Origin: Spirochaetaceae bacterium
Lineage (GTDB): Bacteria > Spirochaetota > Spirochaetia > Treponematales > Treponemataceae
Direction: 5' to 3'
Assembly (NCBI GenBank): GCA_017622135.1
Contig: JAGARR010000004.1
Location: forward strand, 1 to 64,000
DNA: 64,000 nt
This document shows, in pieces, positions 9,468 to 17,202 of the stretch (the first letter of the stretch is position 1; every line of letters begins with the position of its first letter). The notes under the pieces are model-generated. The model searched no databases. It had not been told where the DNA came from and worked only from the letters and a program-made list of their open reading frames with translations. A program made the position numbers and the translations under genes.

Positions 9468-10637
9468 GTGATTACCAAGCCATTGATTCTGTTGTTCATT
9501 GCGATTCTTACTGCTACTCCCCTGTTTTCCCAGCAGCAGGAGGAGCCGGTGCCAGCGGATGGTGCAGGCCAGCTGGAGGGAGGGCTGGAGGTGGTGGACT
9601 CCGTGCAGACAGACCAAACTCCGCTGCCACCACAGCCTGAGACAAGCCTGTTTGCGGAGGGTGTGGTGGAGGCTGAAGAAGAGACCTCCACACCTTCGTC
9701 AACAACAACAGCAACCACCTTTCCCCAGTTTGTGTTCCAGCCACCGGCTCCCATGTCCATGGAGGAGTTCATCGCCACCAGGAGCAATTTCTGCGTGAGC
9801 TTTGACGAGGGGGCTACCGCCAGCTGGAACACCCGCCTCATCAAGCAGTCCGGCCGCACCAACTTTGTCTTCAAGGATTTCCTGGCAGGGCTGTATTTCA
9901 CGGTCCGTACCAAAAACTTTGATTCCATCGTTCCCTTCCCCCTTCCAGTGGAGCTGTTCGCCCGTGTGGCGGCCTACTACCCCCTGAGCCACACCTTCAA
10001 CGACTATCCCCAGCCTCCAGTGAACATGCTGAACTTTGGTGTGGATTTTATGCTGGCACCTGTCCTCCAGATTAGCTTCCTGGACTATGTGTACCTGGAC
10101 TTGGCCGCAGGGCTCCACTTCCTGTACCAGAAGTCTGACCGCTGGCATTATGTGCATCTTGGCGCCGTGGGCATGGTGGGGCTACAGCTCCCCCTTGCCC
10201 GCCGCTGGACACTACTGCTGAACGGCTTCGCCTCAATCGATAATGCCAACCTTGGCTCCAACAAGCATATGGAGCCCTACGACCTGGCTTGGCAGTATCA
10301 GGCATCCCTCGGTGTCCGCTACAGCAAGCGTTCTCCCAATCCCAAGTTCTACATCCCCTCCAAGAAGAACGACACCCACGACTATGAGAAATTCCTGCAG
10401 AAGGAGCAGAAGAAGTCCTTGCGTAAACAGCAGAAGCAGTGGAAGAAGGAAGAAAAGCAATGGCTCAAGACCTTGAGCCAAGAGGACCGGGAATCCTACC
10501 TCGAGCGCTCCAAACAGCTCAAGGCAGAAGAAAAGGAGCGCAAGAAGGAACAGAAGGCTCTGGAAAAAGCCCAAAAGGCTGCCCGCAAGGCCGCCGAAAA
10601 AGAGGAGAGGCAACGGCTAAAGTCATTGGAAAAATAA
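9468..10637 (+). CDS. Putative outer-membrane protein with Lys-rich C-terminal tail
   Basis: 389 residues from the GTG at 9468, supported by AAAGGAG at 9455-9461 and a clean signal peptide (ITKPLILLFIAILTATPLFS). Residues about 25-95 are low-complexity, acidic and proline/threonine-rich. About 100-300 alternate strands ending in aromatic residues (FAGLYFTVRTKNF, VDFMLAPVLQISFLDYVYLDL, LGVRYSKRS), as in an outer-membrane beta-barrel. The last 90 residues are almost all Lys, Glu and Gln in a long charged helix. Fourth gene of the Fn3 lipoprotein cluster, so a membrane partner for those lipoproteins is plausible. The charged tail could sit in the periplasm and contact peptidoglycan (inference). 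Confidence 0.6.
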   Translation: MITKPLILLFIAILTATPLFSQQQEEPVPADGAGQLEGGLEVVDSVQTDQTPLPPQPETSLFAEGVVEAEEETSTPSSTTTATTFPQFVFQPPAPMSMEEFIATRSNFCVSFDEGATASWNTRLIKQSGRTNFVFKDFLAGLYFTVRTKNFDSIVPFPLPVELFARVAAYYPLSHTFNDYPQPPVNMLNFGVDFMLAPVLQISFLDYVYLDLAAGLHFLYQKSDRWHYVHLGAVGMVGLQLPLARRWTLLLNGFASIDNANLGSNKHMEPYDLAWQYQASLGVRYSKRSPNPKFYIPSKKNDTHDYEKFLQKEQKKSLRKQQKQWKKEEKQWLKTLSQEDRESYLERSKQLKAEEKERKKEQKALEKAQKAARKAAEKEERQRLKSLEK

Positions 10638-10687
10638 ACGGAGAACATGTCATAGCTAGCCGAAACATAAGGCAGTGGGGCCAGTGT

Positions 10688-10719
10688 TAGGCCTCTCCCC
10701 CAACCTCCGCCCAGGCCAT
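10688..10719 (-). repeat. Displaced duplicate of the rnc 3' end
   Basis: 30 of 32 bases match 12042-12073, which encodes the last residues of RNase III. Read on the minus strand it gives AAAMAWAEVGGEA followed by TAA, against AAAAMAWAEVGGED for the real gene. The Rpn nuclease gene lies between the two copies. Confidence 0.8.
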
Positions 10720-10765
10720 GGCAGCGGCCTCTGTGACGCACCAGCCACGGCGGGGGTTTCTTTTT
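10703..10765 (+). terminator. Possible intrinsic terminator of the Fn3 cluster
   Basis: A 9-base stem (ACCTCCGCC pairing with GGCGGGGGT, one G-T pair) encloses an inner hairpin AGGCC/GGCCT and is followed by TTTCTTTTT. It lies 65 bases after the last gene of the cluster. The long loop lowers confidence. Confidence 0.45.
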
Positions 10766-10919
10766 ACAAAAGGCAAACCATGCTCCAAATTTCCAGTGAA
10801 TTCTATCCCGATTTCCAGTACAAAATTTGCAGGAATTCATTGGGTTTCGGCAGGAACCACACATGACCTTTCAGAATGTTAGGCTTGATACTCCAATAGA
10901 CCCCGGAAGTACCGTCCAT
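10766..10919. other. Intergenic stretch, no gene seen
   Basis: This stretch follows the terminator and precedes the convergent Rpn stop. No start codon with ribosome-binding site, no RNA fold with a U-run and no clear repeat was seen apart from the rnc-derived segment just upstream. Confidence 0.5.
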
Positions 10920-11885
10920 TTACAGGCTTTTCGCTAGCTGCTCCACCGTCTCTAGTGGAAGTTTGGTGCAGTCAACCACAAGTGAAATACTAATTCCGTT
11001 GTGAAGCATGGATTTTGCCGTCTCCAGTGCCTTCTGGTAAGCACCACACTCAATTCCCTGTTCAATTCCCTTCTCTATTCCACGTTTTATCCCTTGTTCA
11101 ATTCCTTGTTCAATTCCTTGTTCAATCCCTTGTTCAATTCCTTTTGCCACTCCATCTTGAAAACCAACCTGAAAGCCATCCTCCCGGCCTTGCTCAAAGC
11201 CTTCCTCAAATGCGTCGTATCGTATGTCAGCCATCTTCAGTGCCAAGGTCATATAGTGCCTCCGTGCGAGGGAATTGTTTTTCAGTGTACGTATCTTGCT
11301 GGAAATCTCCTTGGTCAGGGTGGATTCAGCAGTCCCCTCCTGGAGATAATGATAAAAGGCTTGAAGCTTCTGGTCAAGGTCTAAAAGTGCCTTTGCACTG
11401 GTGTTCAGGAAAATCCGCAGGGCACCGTCCTCCAACCTGAGTTGATGCCGGGTTTCCAGGCAAGTAAACTCGAAGGTGTAGCGGGGAAGTCCCAGTAGGA
11501 AGGGATCGAAGGTGCAGATGAAGATGAGGATGTTGTCGGGCAAATTCCGGTACTTTGATCCCGTGCTGGTGGTACTGGCGTCGGCCACGCTCTGATAGTA
11601 GCGGCTTCGCTTGGGCAGCTCCTTCCTGTGGCCCGTCTGGACCTCCACATTGATGATTCGATTCTCATCCCGCAGGAACACGTCCATGATGATGCCCATG
11701 GTGTCTGGATCAGTTTTGTGCTCGTCCTGGGCGGAAAGGTAGCGAATCTCTCCAATCTGTACATCCAGAATCAACTCCACCACTTGCCGGCAGATGCTCT
11801 CGTCGTGCATCACCTGTGAAAAAATAAAGTCATCGGTGAACGTGAGGCTCTGCCATCGTCGCTCAAGCTCTTCTGTTGTCAGCAT
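10920..11885 (-). CDS. Rpn-family recombination-promoting nuclease / putative transposase, full length
   Basis: 321 residues, start set by GGAGGAATAA before the ATG. The N-terminal 200 residues are a PD-(D/E)XK nuclease: TFTDDFIFSQVM, LDVQIGEIRYLSAQDEHK, then IIMDVFLRDENRIINVEVQTG with likely catalytic Asp68, Glu81 and Gln83, and KRSRYYQS. The C-terminal part holds a run of GIEQ repeats (about 235-275) and the conserved tail GAYQKALETAKSMLHNGIS...LPLETVEQLAK. Family members cut DNA, and E. coli relatives are reported to act as anti-phage toxins restrained by a short C-terminal product. It stands alone, transcribed toward the Fn3 cluster, with a copy of the rnc 3' end on its far side. It is the only intact Rpn gene among four Rpn segments in the window. 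Confidence 0.85.
   Translation of the reverse strand: MLTTEELERRWQSLTFTDDFIFSQVMHDESICRQVVELILDVQIGEIRYLSAQDEHKTDPDTMGIIMDVFLRDENRIINVEVQTGHRKELPKRSRYYQSVADASTTSTGSKYRNLPDNILIFICTFDPFLLGLPRYTFEFTCLETRHQLRLEDGALRIFLNTSAKALLDLDQKLQAFYHYLQEGTAESTLTKEISSKIRTLKNNSLARRHYMTLALKMADIRYDAFEEGFEQGREDGFQVGFQDGVAKGIEQGIEQGIEQGIEQGIKRGIEKGIEQGIECGAYQKALETAKSMLHNGISISLVVDCTKLPLETVEQLAKSL
11047..11152 (-). repeat. 12-base tandem repeats encoding GIEQ
   Basis: Degenerate copies of TTGTTCAATTCC (plus-strand view) repeat about eight times and encode Gly-Ile-Glu-Gln units in the Rpn tail. Four central copies are nearly identical, so copy number could change without a frameshift. Confidence 0.85.
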
Positions 11886-12040
11886 TTATTCCTCCAAAAA
11901 TATATCTATACTATTTATAGTAAAAATCTGAAGGAAAAATGCGTTTTTCCGGGAAAAAAATTAAATCACTTGTTCAAGAAAAACTTGATGAAGAAAAAAA
12001 ACTTCTACAGGAACGTGAACAACAGGATAAAGGCGCTTAC

Positions 12041-12796
12041 CTAGTCCTCTCCCCCAACCTCGGCCCAGGCCATTGCCGCCGCCGCCTGCTCAGCCGCCTT
12101 CTTGTTCTTGCCGGTGGCAGGACCATAAGTCACCGTTCCCAGCTTCACCGTCACCCAGAAGGTTCGGTCGTGGTCGGGGCCGGTTCGTTTCACCAGCTGG
12201 TACTCAGGGCAGGCCTTGTAGAGCTTCTGATAATGCTCCTGCAGCAGGGTCTTGTAGTCACGGTGGTGCTTGTTCTGCAGTACCTTCTCTATCTCCGGCA
12301 CGATGAGACGCAGTACCAATGCCTCCGCCGCCTGGTAGCCGGAGTCAAGGTAGTACGCCCCGATGATGGCCTCCATGGCGTCCGCAAGGATGGCCTTCTT
12401 CTCCCGGCCCCCGGAAAGGTCCTCCCCCTTCCCCAGCACCAGGCACTTGGGCACTCCAATGGCCTTGGCAATGGGAGCCAGGGTGCTCTCGGACACCACC
12501 ACGGACTTTATCCGCGCCAGGTCCCCCTCAGGCTTCTCCAGCATGGACTCATACAGGTAGGTGGCCGTCGCCATGCCCAGCACCGCATCCCCCAGAAATT
12601 CCAGCCGCTCGTTGTTGTATCGCTGGCTTCCTACCCCCCCCTCATTTGAGAATGACCGGTGATGAAAGGCTAGGTCCAGCAACAGCAAATCATTGAACAG
12701 GATGGAATTCTGCCTGGAGAACTCCACCAGCTGGGCTTTTCTTTGGGGAGGAAGTTTACCGCTGTTTAGGATAAAGCTTGAAATTTTTTTTAACAT
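12041..12796 (-). CDS. rnc: Ribonuclease III
   Basis: 251 residues from the ATG at 12796. A GTG at 12832 would add 12 residues but lies inside a terminator hairpin, so the shorter form is preferred; neither start has a clear ribosome-binding site. The signature NNERLEFLGDAVL and the second site DAMEAIIGAYYLDSG carry the metal-binding Glu/Asp residues. The last 70 residues (DYKTLLQEHYQ... to the AAAAMAWAEVGGED end) are a double-stranded RNA binding domain. It processes rRNA precursors and structured mRNAs. It follows acpP, as in many bacteria, with a terminator between them. The 3' end has a displaced duplicate at 10688-10719. Confidence 0.93.
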   Translation of the reverse strand: MLKKISSFILNSGKLPPQRKAQLVEFSRQNSILFNDLLLLDLAFHHRSFSNEGGVGSQRYNNERLEFLGDAVLGMATATYLYESMLEKPEGDLARIKSVVVSESTLAPIAKAIGVPKCLVLGKGEDLSGGREKKAILADAMEAIIGAYYLDSGYQAAEALVLRLIVPEIEKVLQNKHHRDYKTLLQEHYQKLYKACPEYQLVKRTGPDHDRTFWVTVKLGTVTYGPATGKNKKAAEQAAAAMAWAEVGGED

Positions 12797-12807
12797 GGCT
12801 TTAAAAA

Positions 12808-12850
12808 ACAAAAAAGGGTGTTCTGCCCACACTATTGGACAAACACCCCT
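12808..12850 (-). terminator. Intrinsic terminator between acpP and rnc
   Basis: On the minus strand a GGGTGTT/AACACCC stem is followed by TTTTTTG. It sits directly after the acpP stop, so rnc would depend on read-through or an internal promoter. Confidence 0.7.
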
Positions 12851-12865
12851 TCCAGTTGTTAGACC

Positions 12866-13102
12866 TTATGCCTGCTGGGACTTGATGAAGTCATAGGCAT
12901 CCCGAACAGTCTCAAAACCATTGGCCTGGTCGTCGGGAATCTTGACGCCCATCTCTTCCTCGATAGCATACACCAACTCATAGGTATCCAAGCTATCGGC
13001 ACCCAAATCCTGGCGGAAAGATGAGTCAAGGGTAATCTTTGCCTCGTCAATCTCCAGCTTCTCAGCAATCAACTTCTGAATCTTCTCAAACAACTCGTCC
13101 AT
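12866..13102 (-). CDS. acpP: Acyl carrier protein
   Basis: 78 residues, acidic. The 4'-phosphopantetheine attachment site is Ser37 in GADSLDTYELVYAIEEE. It carries growing acyl chains in fatty acid synthesis. It lies 12 bases downstream of rpmF, and two promoters upstream of rpmF probably drive both. AGGAG-type ribosome-binding site before the ATG (AAAAGGAGTAGACC). The same strand continues into rnc after a terminator. Confidence 0.96.
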   Translation of the reverse strand: MDELFEKIQKLIAEKLEIDEAKITLDSSFRQDLGADSLDTYELVYAIEEEMGVKIPDDQANGFETVRDAYDFIKSQQA

Positions 13103-13114
13103 GGTCTACTCCTT

Positions 13115-13300
13115 TTAGTTGCTCTCAGGTGTGATTACCTGGCGACCCTTGTAGAATCCACACTTGGGACATACACGGTGCTGCATTGCCAGGTTTCCGC
13201 AATTGCTGCACTCCACAAGATGGGGCGCAGTCAACTTCATGTTGATGTGCTGCCGTCTGCGGGTGCGAGCCTTTGACGTTTTCGCTCTAGGTACTGCCAT
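13115..13300 (-). CDS. rpmF: 50S ribosomal protein L32
   Basis: 61 residues. MAVPRAKTSKARTRRRQH is the standard L32 start, and the C-terminal part has a four-cysteine zinc ribbon: CSNC and CPKC. First gene of the rpmF-acpP unit. Two promoters lie 40-100 bases upstream. Confidence 0.97.
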   Translation of the reverse strand: MAVPRAKTSKARTRRRQHINMKLTAPHLVECSNCGNLAMQHRVCPKCGFYKGRQVITPESN

Positions 13301-13341
13301 ATATCAACCTCTCAATATAATATGTAATTTATACCTAGTTA

Positions 13342-13400
13342 AGATACAACATTTTTCCCTAGGCTGTCAATCATTATACCATATAAACATCTTTTGTCAA
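13342..13400 (-). promoter_or_regulatory. Two tandem sigma-70-type promoters for rpmF-acpP
   Basis: Upstream promoter: TTGACA (13395-13400), 16-base spacer, TATAAT (13373-13378), a perfect consensus pair. Downstream promoter: TTGACA (13365-13370), 17-base spacer, GTATCT (13342-13347). Confidence 0.75.
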
Positions 13401-13452
13401 CGGTAAAATGACACTTTTTGTTCAAATGTCAAAAGAAATGCTGCAAAAAACT

Positions 13453-13929
13453 TTAACTGAACTTCTTGGCCAGGGCTTCTGCCACCAGGGGAGGAACCAT
13501 GGTGGAGATATCACCACCAAAATGAGCCAGTTCCTTGATGGAGCTAGAACTCAGCACAAAATATTTCGGGTCGGTGGGGATAAAAACTGTCTCCACCTTA
13601 GAATCTAACCCCCGGTTCAGCAGCGCCAAGTCAAATTCATAGGAAAAGTCTCCTATATTACGCACTCCCCTCACCAATACCGAGGCCTCATGCCCCTTCG
13701 CATAGTCAACAATCAGGGTGTCCCAGGTGCTCACCCGCACATTGTCCCACTGAGAGGTCAACTCCTCCAGCATCTGTACGCGCTCCTCCGATGAGAACAG
13801 GCAGTGCTTCCCCTTGTTTATAGCCACCACCACGTGGAGCCGGCCAAAGATGGTCCTGGCACGCTCGATGATGTTCAGATGCCCGTAGGTCGGAGGATCG
13901 AAGGAACCAGGAAAAACAGCAGTTATCAT
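13453..13929 (-). CDS. coaD: Phosphopantetheine adenylyltransferase
   Basis: 158 residues, full length for the family. [20 protein letters not shown] carries the nucleotidyltransferase T/HxGH motif (TYGH, 14-17), and [15 protein letters not shown] near the C-terminus matches the second ATP-binding motif. It makes dephospho-CoA from ATP and 4'-phosphopantetheine, the step before the cofactor that loads AcpP. Divergent from the lipoprotein gene at 13983, with a 53-base shared promoter region. Confidence 0.95.
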   Translation of the reverse strand: MITAVFPGSFDPPTYGHLNIIERARTIFGRLHVVVAINKGKHCLFSSEERVQMLEELTSQWDNVRVSTWDTLIVDYAKGHEASVLVRGVRNIGDFSYEFDLALLNRGLDSKVETVFIPTDPKYFVLSSSSIKELAHFGGDISTMVPPLVAEALAKKFS

Positions 13930-13982
13930 AAACTCACAATATTATATTTGACCAAAAAGGTAAAGAGTGATACAGTTATACT

Positions 13983-14612
13983 ATGAAGAGATTATCAATT
14001 CTGTCATTTTTTCTTGTTCTTCTTTTTGTTGTCGCAGGATGCTCCAGCACGGAGCCTGTCCAAGAGCAGGTTCAGGTTGTACAGCCCCAGCCACAAAAGA
14101 CTGAAGTGCCCGATCCAAAGCCAGAACCCGAACCTGAGCCGGAGCCCGAGCCGGAGCCCGAGCCTGTGAAGGAACTTACCCCCGAAGAGGAGGAGTTCCT
14201 CCGTTCCACTGTTGCCCTGAATGGTGACGGAAAGGTTACCATCGACACCTTCACCAAGGACAAGCAGGATATTCTAGATACAATAGATAAACTTGCTAAT
14301 ATTATGAAAACCAATAATTACCGGGCGTGGTTGGGATATGTCTCCCCCAGTTCCCGTGAGTACTGGTCGAAACCTAACCACTTGCAGGAGGTGGAGGCCA
14401 AGCTTCCGGTAAAGGGGCTGAAAATCTCTGGCCTGCAGGACTACTTCAAGTACATTTTCGTGCCCGCTCGGTCCGGTCATCAGGTTGACGAGATTCGCTA
14501 TGTGTCCGATTCCTTAGTTAAGGCTGTGCAGGTGCAGAAAAACAGGGATATCGTTTTTTACACTTTTGAGAAAGTGGACGATAAATGGTTGCTGAAGCTA
14601 GATACATTGTGA
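13983..14612 (+). CDS. Lipoprotein with Pro-Glu repeat stalk
   Basis: 209 residues. Signal peptide ends LLFVVAGC (Cys20). A stalk of PEPEPEPE-type repeats at about 40-62 follows, then a globular domain of about 140 residues (DKQDILDTIDKLANIMKTNNYRAWLGYVS... to VDDKWLLKLDTL) resembling small NTF2-like or DUF domains that end in a KWLLK-type strand. No catalytic motif seen. Such stalks typically hold a domain away from the membrane. Followed after 76 bases by another envelope gene that has its own promoter. Confidence 0.7.
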   Translation: MKRLSILSFFLVLLFVVAGCSSTEPVQEQVQVVQPQPQKTEVPDPKPEPEPEPEPEPEPEPVKELTPEEEEFLRSTVALNGDGKVTIDTFTKDKQDILDTIDKLANIMKTNNYRAWLGYVSPSSREYWSKPNHLQEVEAKLPVKGLKISGLQDYFKYIFVPARSGHQVDEIRYVSDSLVKAVQVQKNRDIVFYTFEKVDDKWLLKLDTL

Positions 14613-14629
14613 TTTTGACGATTGTAAAG

Positions 14630-14684
14630 ATTGATTTTTTAAATCCTATGTATTATAGTTATAGAATCTGGTTTTAGGAGGATA
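14630..14684 (+). promoter_or_regulatory. Promoter and ribosome-binding site of the HEAT-repeat gene
   Basis: TTGATT, 17 bases, TATAGT gives a plausible sigma-70 promoter in the short gap, followed by AGGAGG about 8 bases before the ATG at 14689. Confidence 0.5.
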
Positions 14685-14688
14685 TTGA

Positions 14689-15414
14689 ATGAAGTCAGCA
14701 AAAATCATTTTGCTTCTTTGTGTGGGCTTGCTTTTTACCAGTTTTGCCTTCTCACAGCAGACTGTGCAGGAGGAAACAACGGTTGAAGAAGAGTACTTGA
14801 GCAGTGTTGAGGATGTAATCATCCGGGAATTGGCAGATACAGATGACAGGGACAACAAACTTGTTTCCCTTCAGTACATCAGGGGTGCCATCGAAGGTGG
14901 CAGAACCAGCCCTGATATCATTTATGCACTGGAGTCACTGGCTGGAGAGGGAATCTCGTCCCAGTCCCGGACCAATGGCCGTCTAATGAACAACTTCCCC
15001 GATGTACGTGCTGAGGCTTGCGAGTTGCTTGGACAGGTAAAGACTGAAGAGGCAAAGACTATTCTCGTAAAGACTGCCCTGGCAGACAACGAGCCTACCG
15101 TTGTTGCCGCCGCTGTCCGCAGCCTGGGAGACATTGGAATCAACGAGAAGGACGAGGTTGTGTCCACCATCATTTGGGTGCAGAAGAAGTATGCTACACT
15201 GAACCCCACCAGCAGTCTGGCCCATGAAATCCTGTTTGCCTACGAGAAGTTGGGGGATTCCGTCGAGGACAAGTCACCTATGATTCAGTCCATTTCGGCG
15301 ATTGCATCCAACTACACCTTCGTGCCTGCTGTGCGCCAGAAGGCCTACGACTTGCTGCGTCAGTTGACTGGTGTGTCATCCTCTAACTCAAACAGGAGTT
15401 CTGGAGAGAAATAA
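14689..15414 (+). CDS. Secreted HEAT-repeat protein
   Basis: 241 residues with a cleavable signal peptide (MKSAKIILLLCVGLLFTSFAFS, cut before QQ). The body is alpha-helical with HEAT-like repeats: VRAEACELLGQVKTEEAKTILV and EPTVVAAAVRSLGDIGINEKD. These build a curved binding scaffold, here in the periplasm. Ligand unknown. The gene is followed by a strong terminator. A treponemal conserved protein is likely but no specific name can be given. Confidence 0.75.
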   Translation: MKSAKIILLLCVGLLFTSFAFSQQTVQEETTVEEEYLSSVEDVIIRELADTDDRDNKLVSLQYIRGAIEGGRTSPDIIYALESLAGEGISSQSRTNGRLMNNFPDVRAEACELLGQVKTEEAKTILVKTALADNEPTVVAAAVRSLGDIGINEKDEVVSTIIWVQKKYATLNPTSSLAHEILFAYEKLGDSVEDKSPMIQSISAIASNYTFVPAVRQKAYDLLRQLTGVSSSNSNRSSGEK

Positions 15415-15420
15415 GAAACA

Positions 15421-15449
15421 AAAAAGGACGCTTTTCAGCGTCCTTTTTT
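15421..15449. terminator. Bidirectional intrinsic terminator
   Basis: AAAGGACGC and GCGTCCTTT form a perfect 9-base stem with a 6-base loop, with T-runs in both directions. It ends the HEAT-repeat gene on the plus strand and tRNA-Arg on the minus strand. Confidence 0.9.
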
Positions 15450-15460
15450 GTTGGTTGATT

Positions 15461-15534
15461 TGAGAGATACAGGATTCGAACCTGCCACCTTCGCCTCCGG
15501 AGGGCGACGCTCTATCCAAATGAGCTAATCTCTC
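15461..15534 (-). tRNA. tRNA-Arg (anticodon CCG)
   Basis: Folds as a standard 74-base tRNA: acceptor GAGAGAT/ATCTCTC, D arm GCTC/GAGC, anticodon stem TCGCC/GGCGA with loop CTCCGGA, T arm with TTCGAAT, discriminator A. No encoded CCA. Reads CGG codons. Confidence 0.95.
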
Positions 15535-15585
15535 GGATGGGTAGTAGAATATAGTTATTTAGCTTAAATGTCAAGGGAGGAAACA

Positions 15586-16182
15586 TTGGAACCAATCATT
15601 TTAGCATCAGGATCACCCCGCCGGCAAGAAATCCTCAAGTCACTTGGAGTACCCTTTCAGGTCATCATCCCAGAGATTGATGAGTCTGAACTGGCTGGAG
15701 TCGAGCTGGAGAAAATATCTGAGTACTTGGCATCAAAAAAAGTTGAATATGTATCGAAGATTCTTCCTGCGAAGCAGGAGGTTCCGTGGATTTTGGGTGC
15801 CGACACCACCATGATCATGGACGGAAAAGTCTACGGAAAGCCTGCGGACATTGACGAAGCTGTCAGCTTCCTCAAGGATTTTTCTGGAAGGACCCACACT
15901 GTCTTCACCTCCATGGCCCTGTACAACGGACGGCTCAAGTACCTGTCCACCAAGACCGCCAGGACCGATGTCACCTTTGCCGCCCTCTCCCAAGATGAGA
16001 TTGACTGGTACATCTCTACTGGCGAATGGCACAACGTTGCTGGTGGCTACAGAATACAGGGCTTTGGCTCCTACTTCATCCGCAAGATAGAGGGAACCAG
16101 CAGCACAGTGATAGGCTTGCCACTCTTTGAATTATATGATATGTTGAAGGAACAGGGGTATTCCTTGATTGGCTTGGAGTAA
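15586..16182 (+). CDS. maf: Maf-like nucleoside triphosphate pyrophosphatase
   Basis: 198 residues from the TTG at 15586, chosen over the ATG at 15568 because AGGGAGG lies 5 bases before it and the protein then begins at the conserved EPIILASGSPRRQEIL. Other Maf motifs: WILGADTTMIMDG (Asp and Thr of the active site), YGKPADIDEA, RTHTVFTSMAL, and GGYRIQGFGSYFI. Maf proteins hydrolyse non-canonical or damaged (d)NTPs, such as dTTP/UTP or m7GTP, to monophosphates. Stands between tRNA-Arg (opposite strand) and the rpsB leader. Confidence 0.93.
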   Translation: MEPIILASGSPRRQEILKSLGVPFQVIIPEIDESELAGVELEKISEYLASKKVEYVSKILPAKQEVPWILGADTTMIMDGKVYGKPADIDEAVSFLKDFSGRTHTVFTSMALYNGRLKYLSTKTARTDVTFAALSQDEIDWYISTGEWHNVAGGYRIQGFGSYFIRKIEGTSSTVIGLPLFELYDMLKEQGYSLIGLE

Positions 16183-16210
16183 GACCTGTCTACAGACCAT
16201 GGCCGTCCGT

Positions 16211-16311
16211 AGGTCGCCGTGGTTTGCCGAATCTTCCGGGCGTGCTTCCCTAAGAACCACGTTACGAGAAATAGAGTTTGGAGGAAGCCTCAAAAGGCTT
16301 CCGGGAAGGAG
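16211..16311 (+). promoter_or_regulatory. Structured 5' leader of rpsB
   Basis: The leader holds a GTGGTT/AACCAC stem (16219-16224 with 16255-16260) closing a 30-base internal region, then a perfect 7-base hairpin GGAAGCC-TCAAAA-GGCTTCC (16283-16302) directly before the ribosome-binding site GGAAGGAG (16304-16311). S2 genes in other bacteria have autoregulatory leaders; that role here is an inference. Confidence 0.5.
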
Positions 16312-16317
16312 TGTCTC

Positions 16318-17184
16318 ATGGCAGTAGTAACCATGAAGAGTCTGCTTGAGTCTGGCGTGCATTTCGGCCACCAGGTCAAGCGTTGGGATCCCCGCATGAA
16401 GAAGTACATCTTCGCAGAGCGGAATGGAATTCACATCATTGACTTGCAGAAGACCATCGTATCCATCAAGGAGGCATACGAGGCTATCCGCAAGGTAACA
16501 GTGGCTGGAAAGTCAGTGCTGTTCGTAGGAACAAAGAAGCAGGCACAGCAGGCCATCGCCAAGGAGGCCGAGCGCTGTGGCATGTACTATGTAAACAACC
16601 GCTGGCTTGGCGGTATGCTTACCAACTTCTCTACCATCAAGAAGTCACTGCTCCGCCTCAAGAAGCTTGAGAAGATGGAGGTTGACGGAACCTTTGAGAA
16701 TCTCACCAAGAAAGAAATCGCTGCAATCCAGAAGGAGAAGGCAAAGCTGGAGAAGAACCTGGGCGGAATCAAGGAAATGAAGGAGCTGCCCGGCGCCATC
16801 TTCATCATTGACACCCACAAGGAACAGATTGCTGTAACCGAAGCCCGCCGCATGGGTATTCCCATCGTGGCCGTTGTTGACACCAACTGCAATCCCGAGG
16901 GAATCGACTATCCCATCCCCGGCAATGATGACGCAATCCGTGCCATCACCCTCTTCACCCAGATCATTGCCAACGCTGTTATCGATGCAGACAATGAGGC
17001 TGGACTCAAAATCATCGAGAATCTGCAAGACGAGGACGAGGAAATTACCACTGACGCAGCCAAGAAGTCCGATGAGGAAGAGATTATCGACTATAGCAAC
17101 TATACTCCCACCGAGCCCAAGGAGGAGGATGTAGCCACATCCGATGACGATGATCTGGTGGACGAGGACAAGCTGTACAAATAA
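16318..17184 (+). CDS. rpsB: 30S ribosomal protein S2 with acidic C-terminal extension
   Basis: 288 residues starting [20 protein letters not shown], placed 6 bases after GGAAGGAG. The S2 signatures [31 protein letters not shown] and [21 protein letters not shown] are all present. The last 50 or so residues (from [17 protein letters not shown] onward) are strongly acidic and extend beyond typical S2. First gene of the rpsB-tsf-frr-uppS-cdsA-dxr-rseP series. Confidence 0.97.
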   Translation: MAVVTMKSLLESGVHFGHQVKRWDPRMKKYIFAERNGIHIIDLQKTIVSIKEAYEAIRKVTVAGKSVLFVGTKKQAQQAIAKEAERCGMYYVNNRWLGGMLTNFSTIKKSLLRLKKLEKMEVDGTFENLTKKEIAAIQKEKAKLEKNLGGIKEMKELPGAIFIIDTHKEQIAVTEARRMGIPIVAVVDTNCNPEGIDYPIPGNDDAIRAITLFTQIIANAVIDADNEAGLKIIENLQDEDEEITTDAAKKSDEEEIIDYSNYTPTEPKEEDVATSDDDDLVDEDKLYK

Positions 17185-17202
17185 GACTGGAGAAAATAGA
17201 TA

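Noticed and set aside
11047..11152. Regular repeats considered as a CRISPR array
   Set aside because: The units are contiguous 12-base coding repeats without spacers, inside the Rpn gene.
11939..12649. 236-codon plus-strand frame covering rnc
   Set aside because: Only the first 35 codons lie outside rnc; the rest is antisense to a clear RNase III gene and reads as low-complexity shadow.
14090..14170. Direct repeats in the lipoprotein stalk
   Set aside because: They only encode Pro-Glu pairs, a common low-complexity linker; not a mobile or regulatory repeat.
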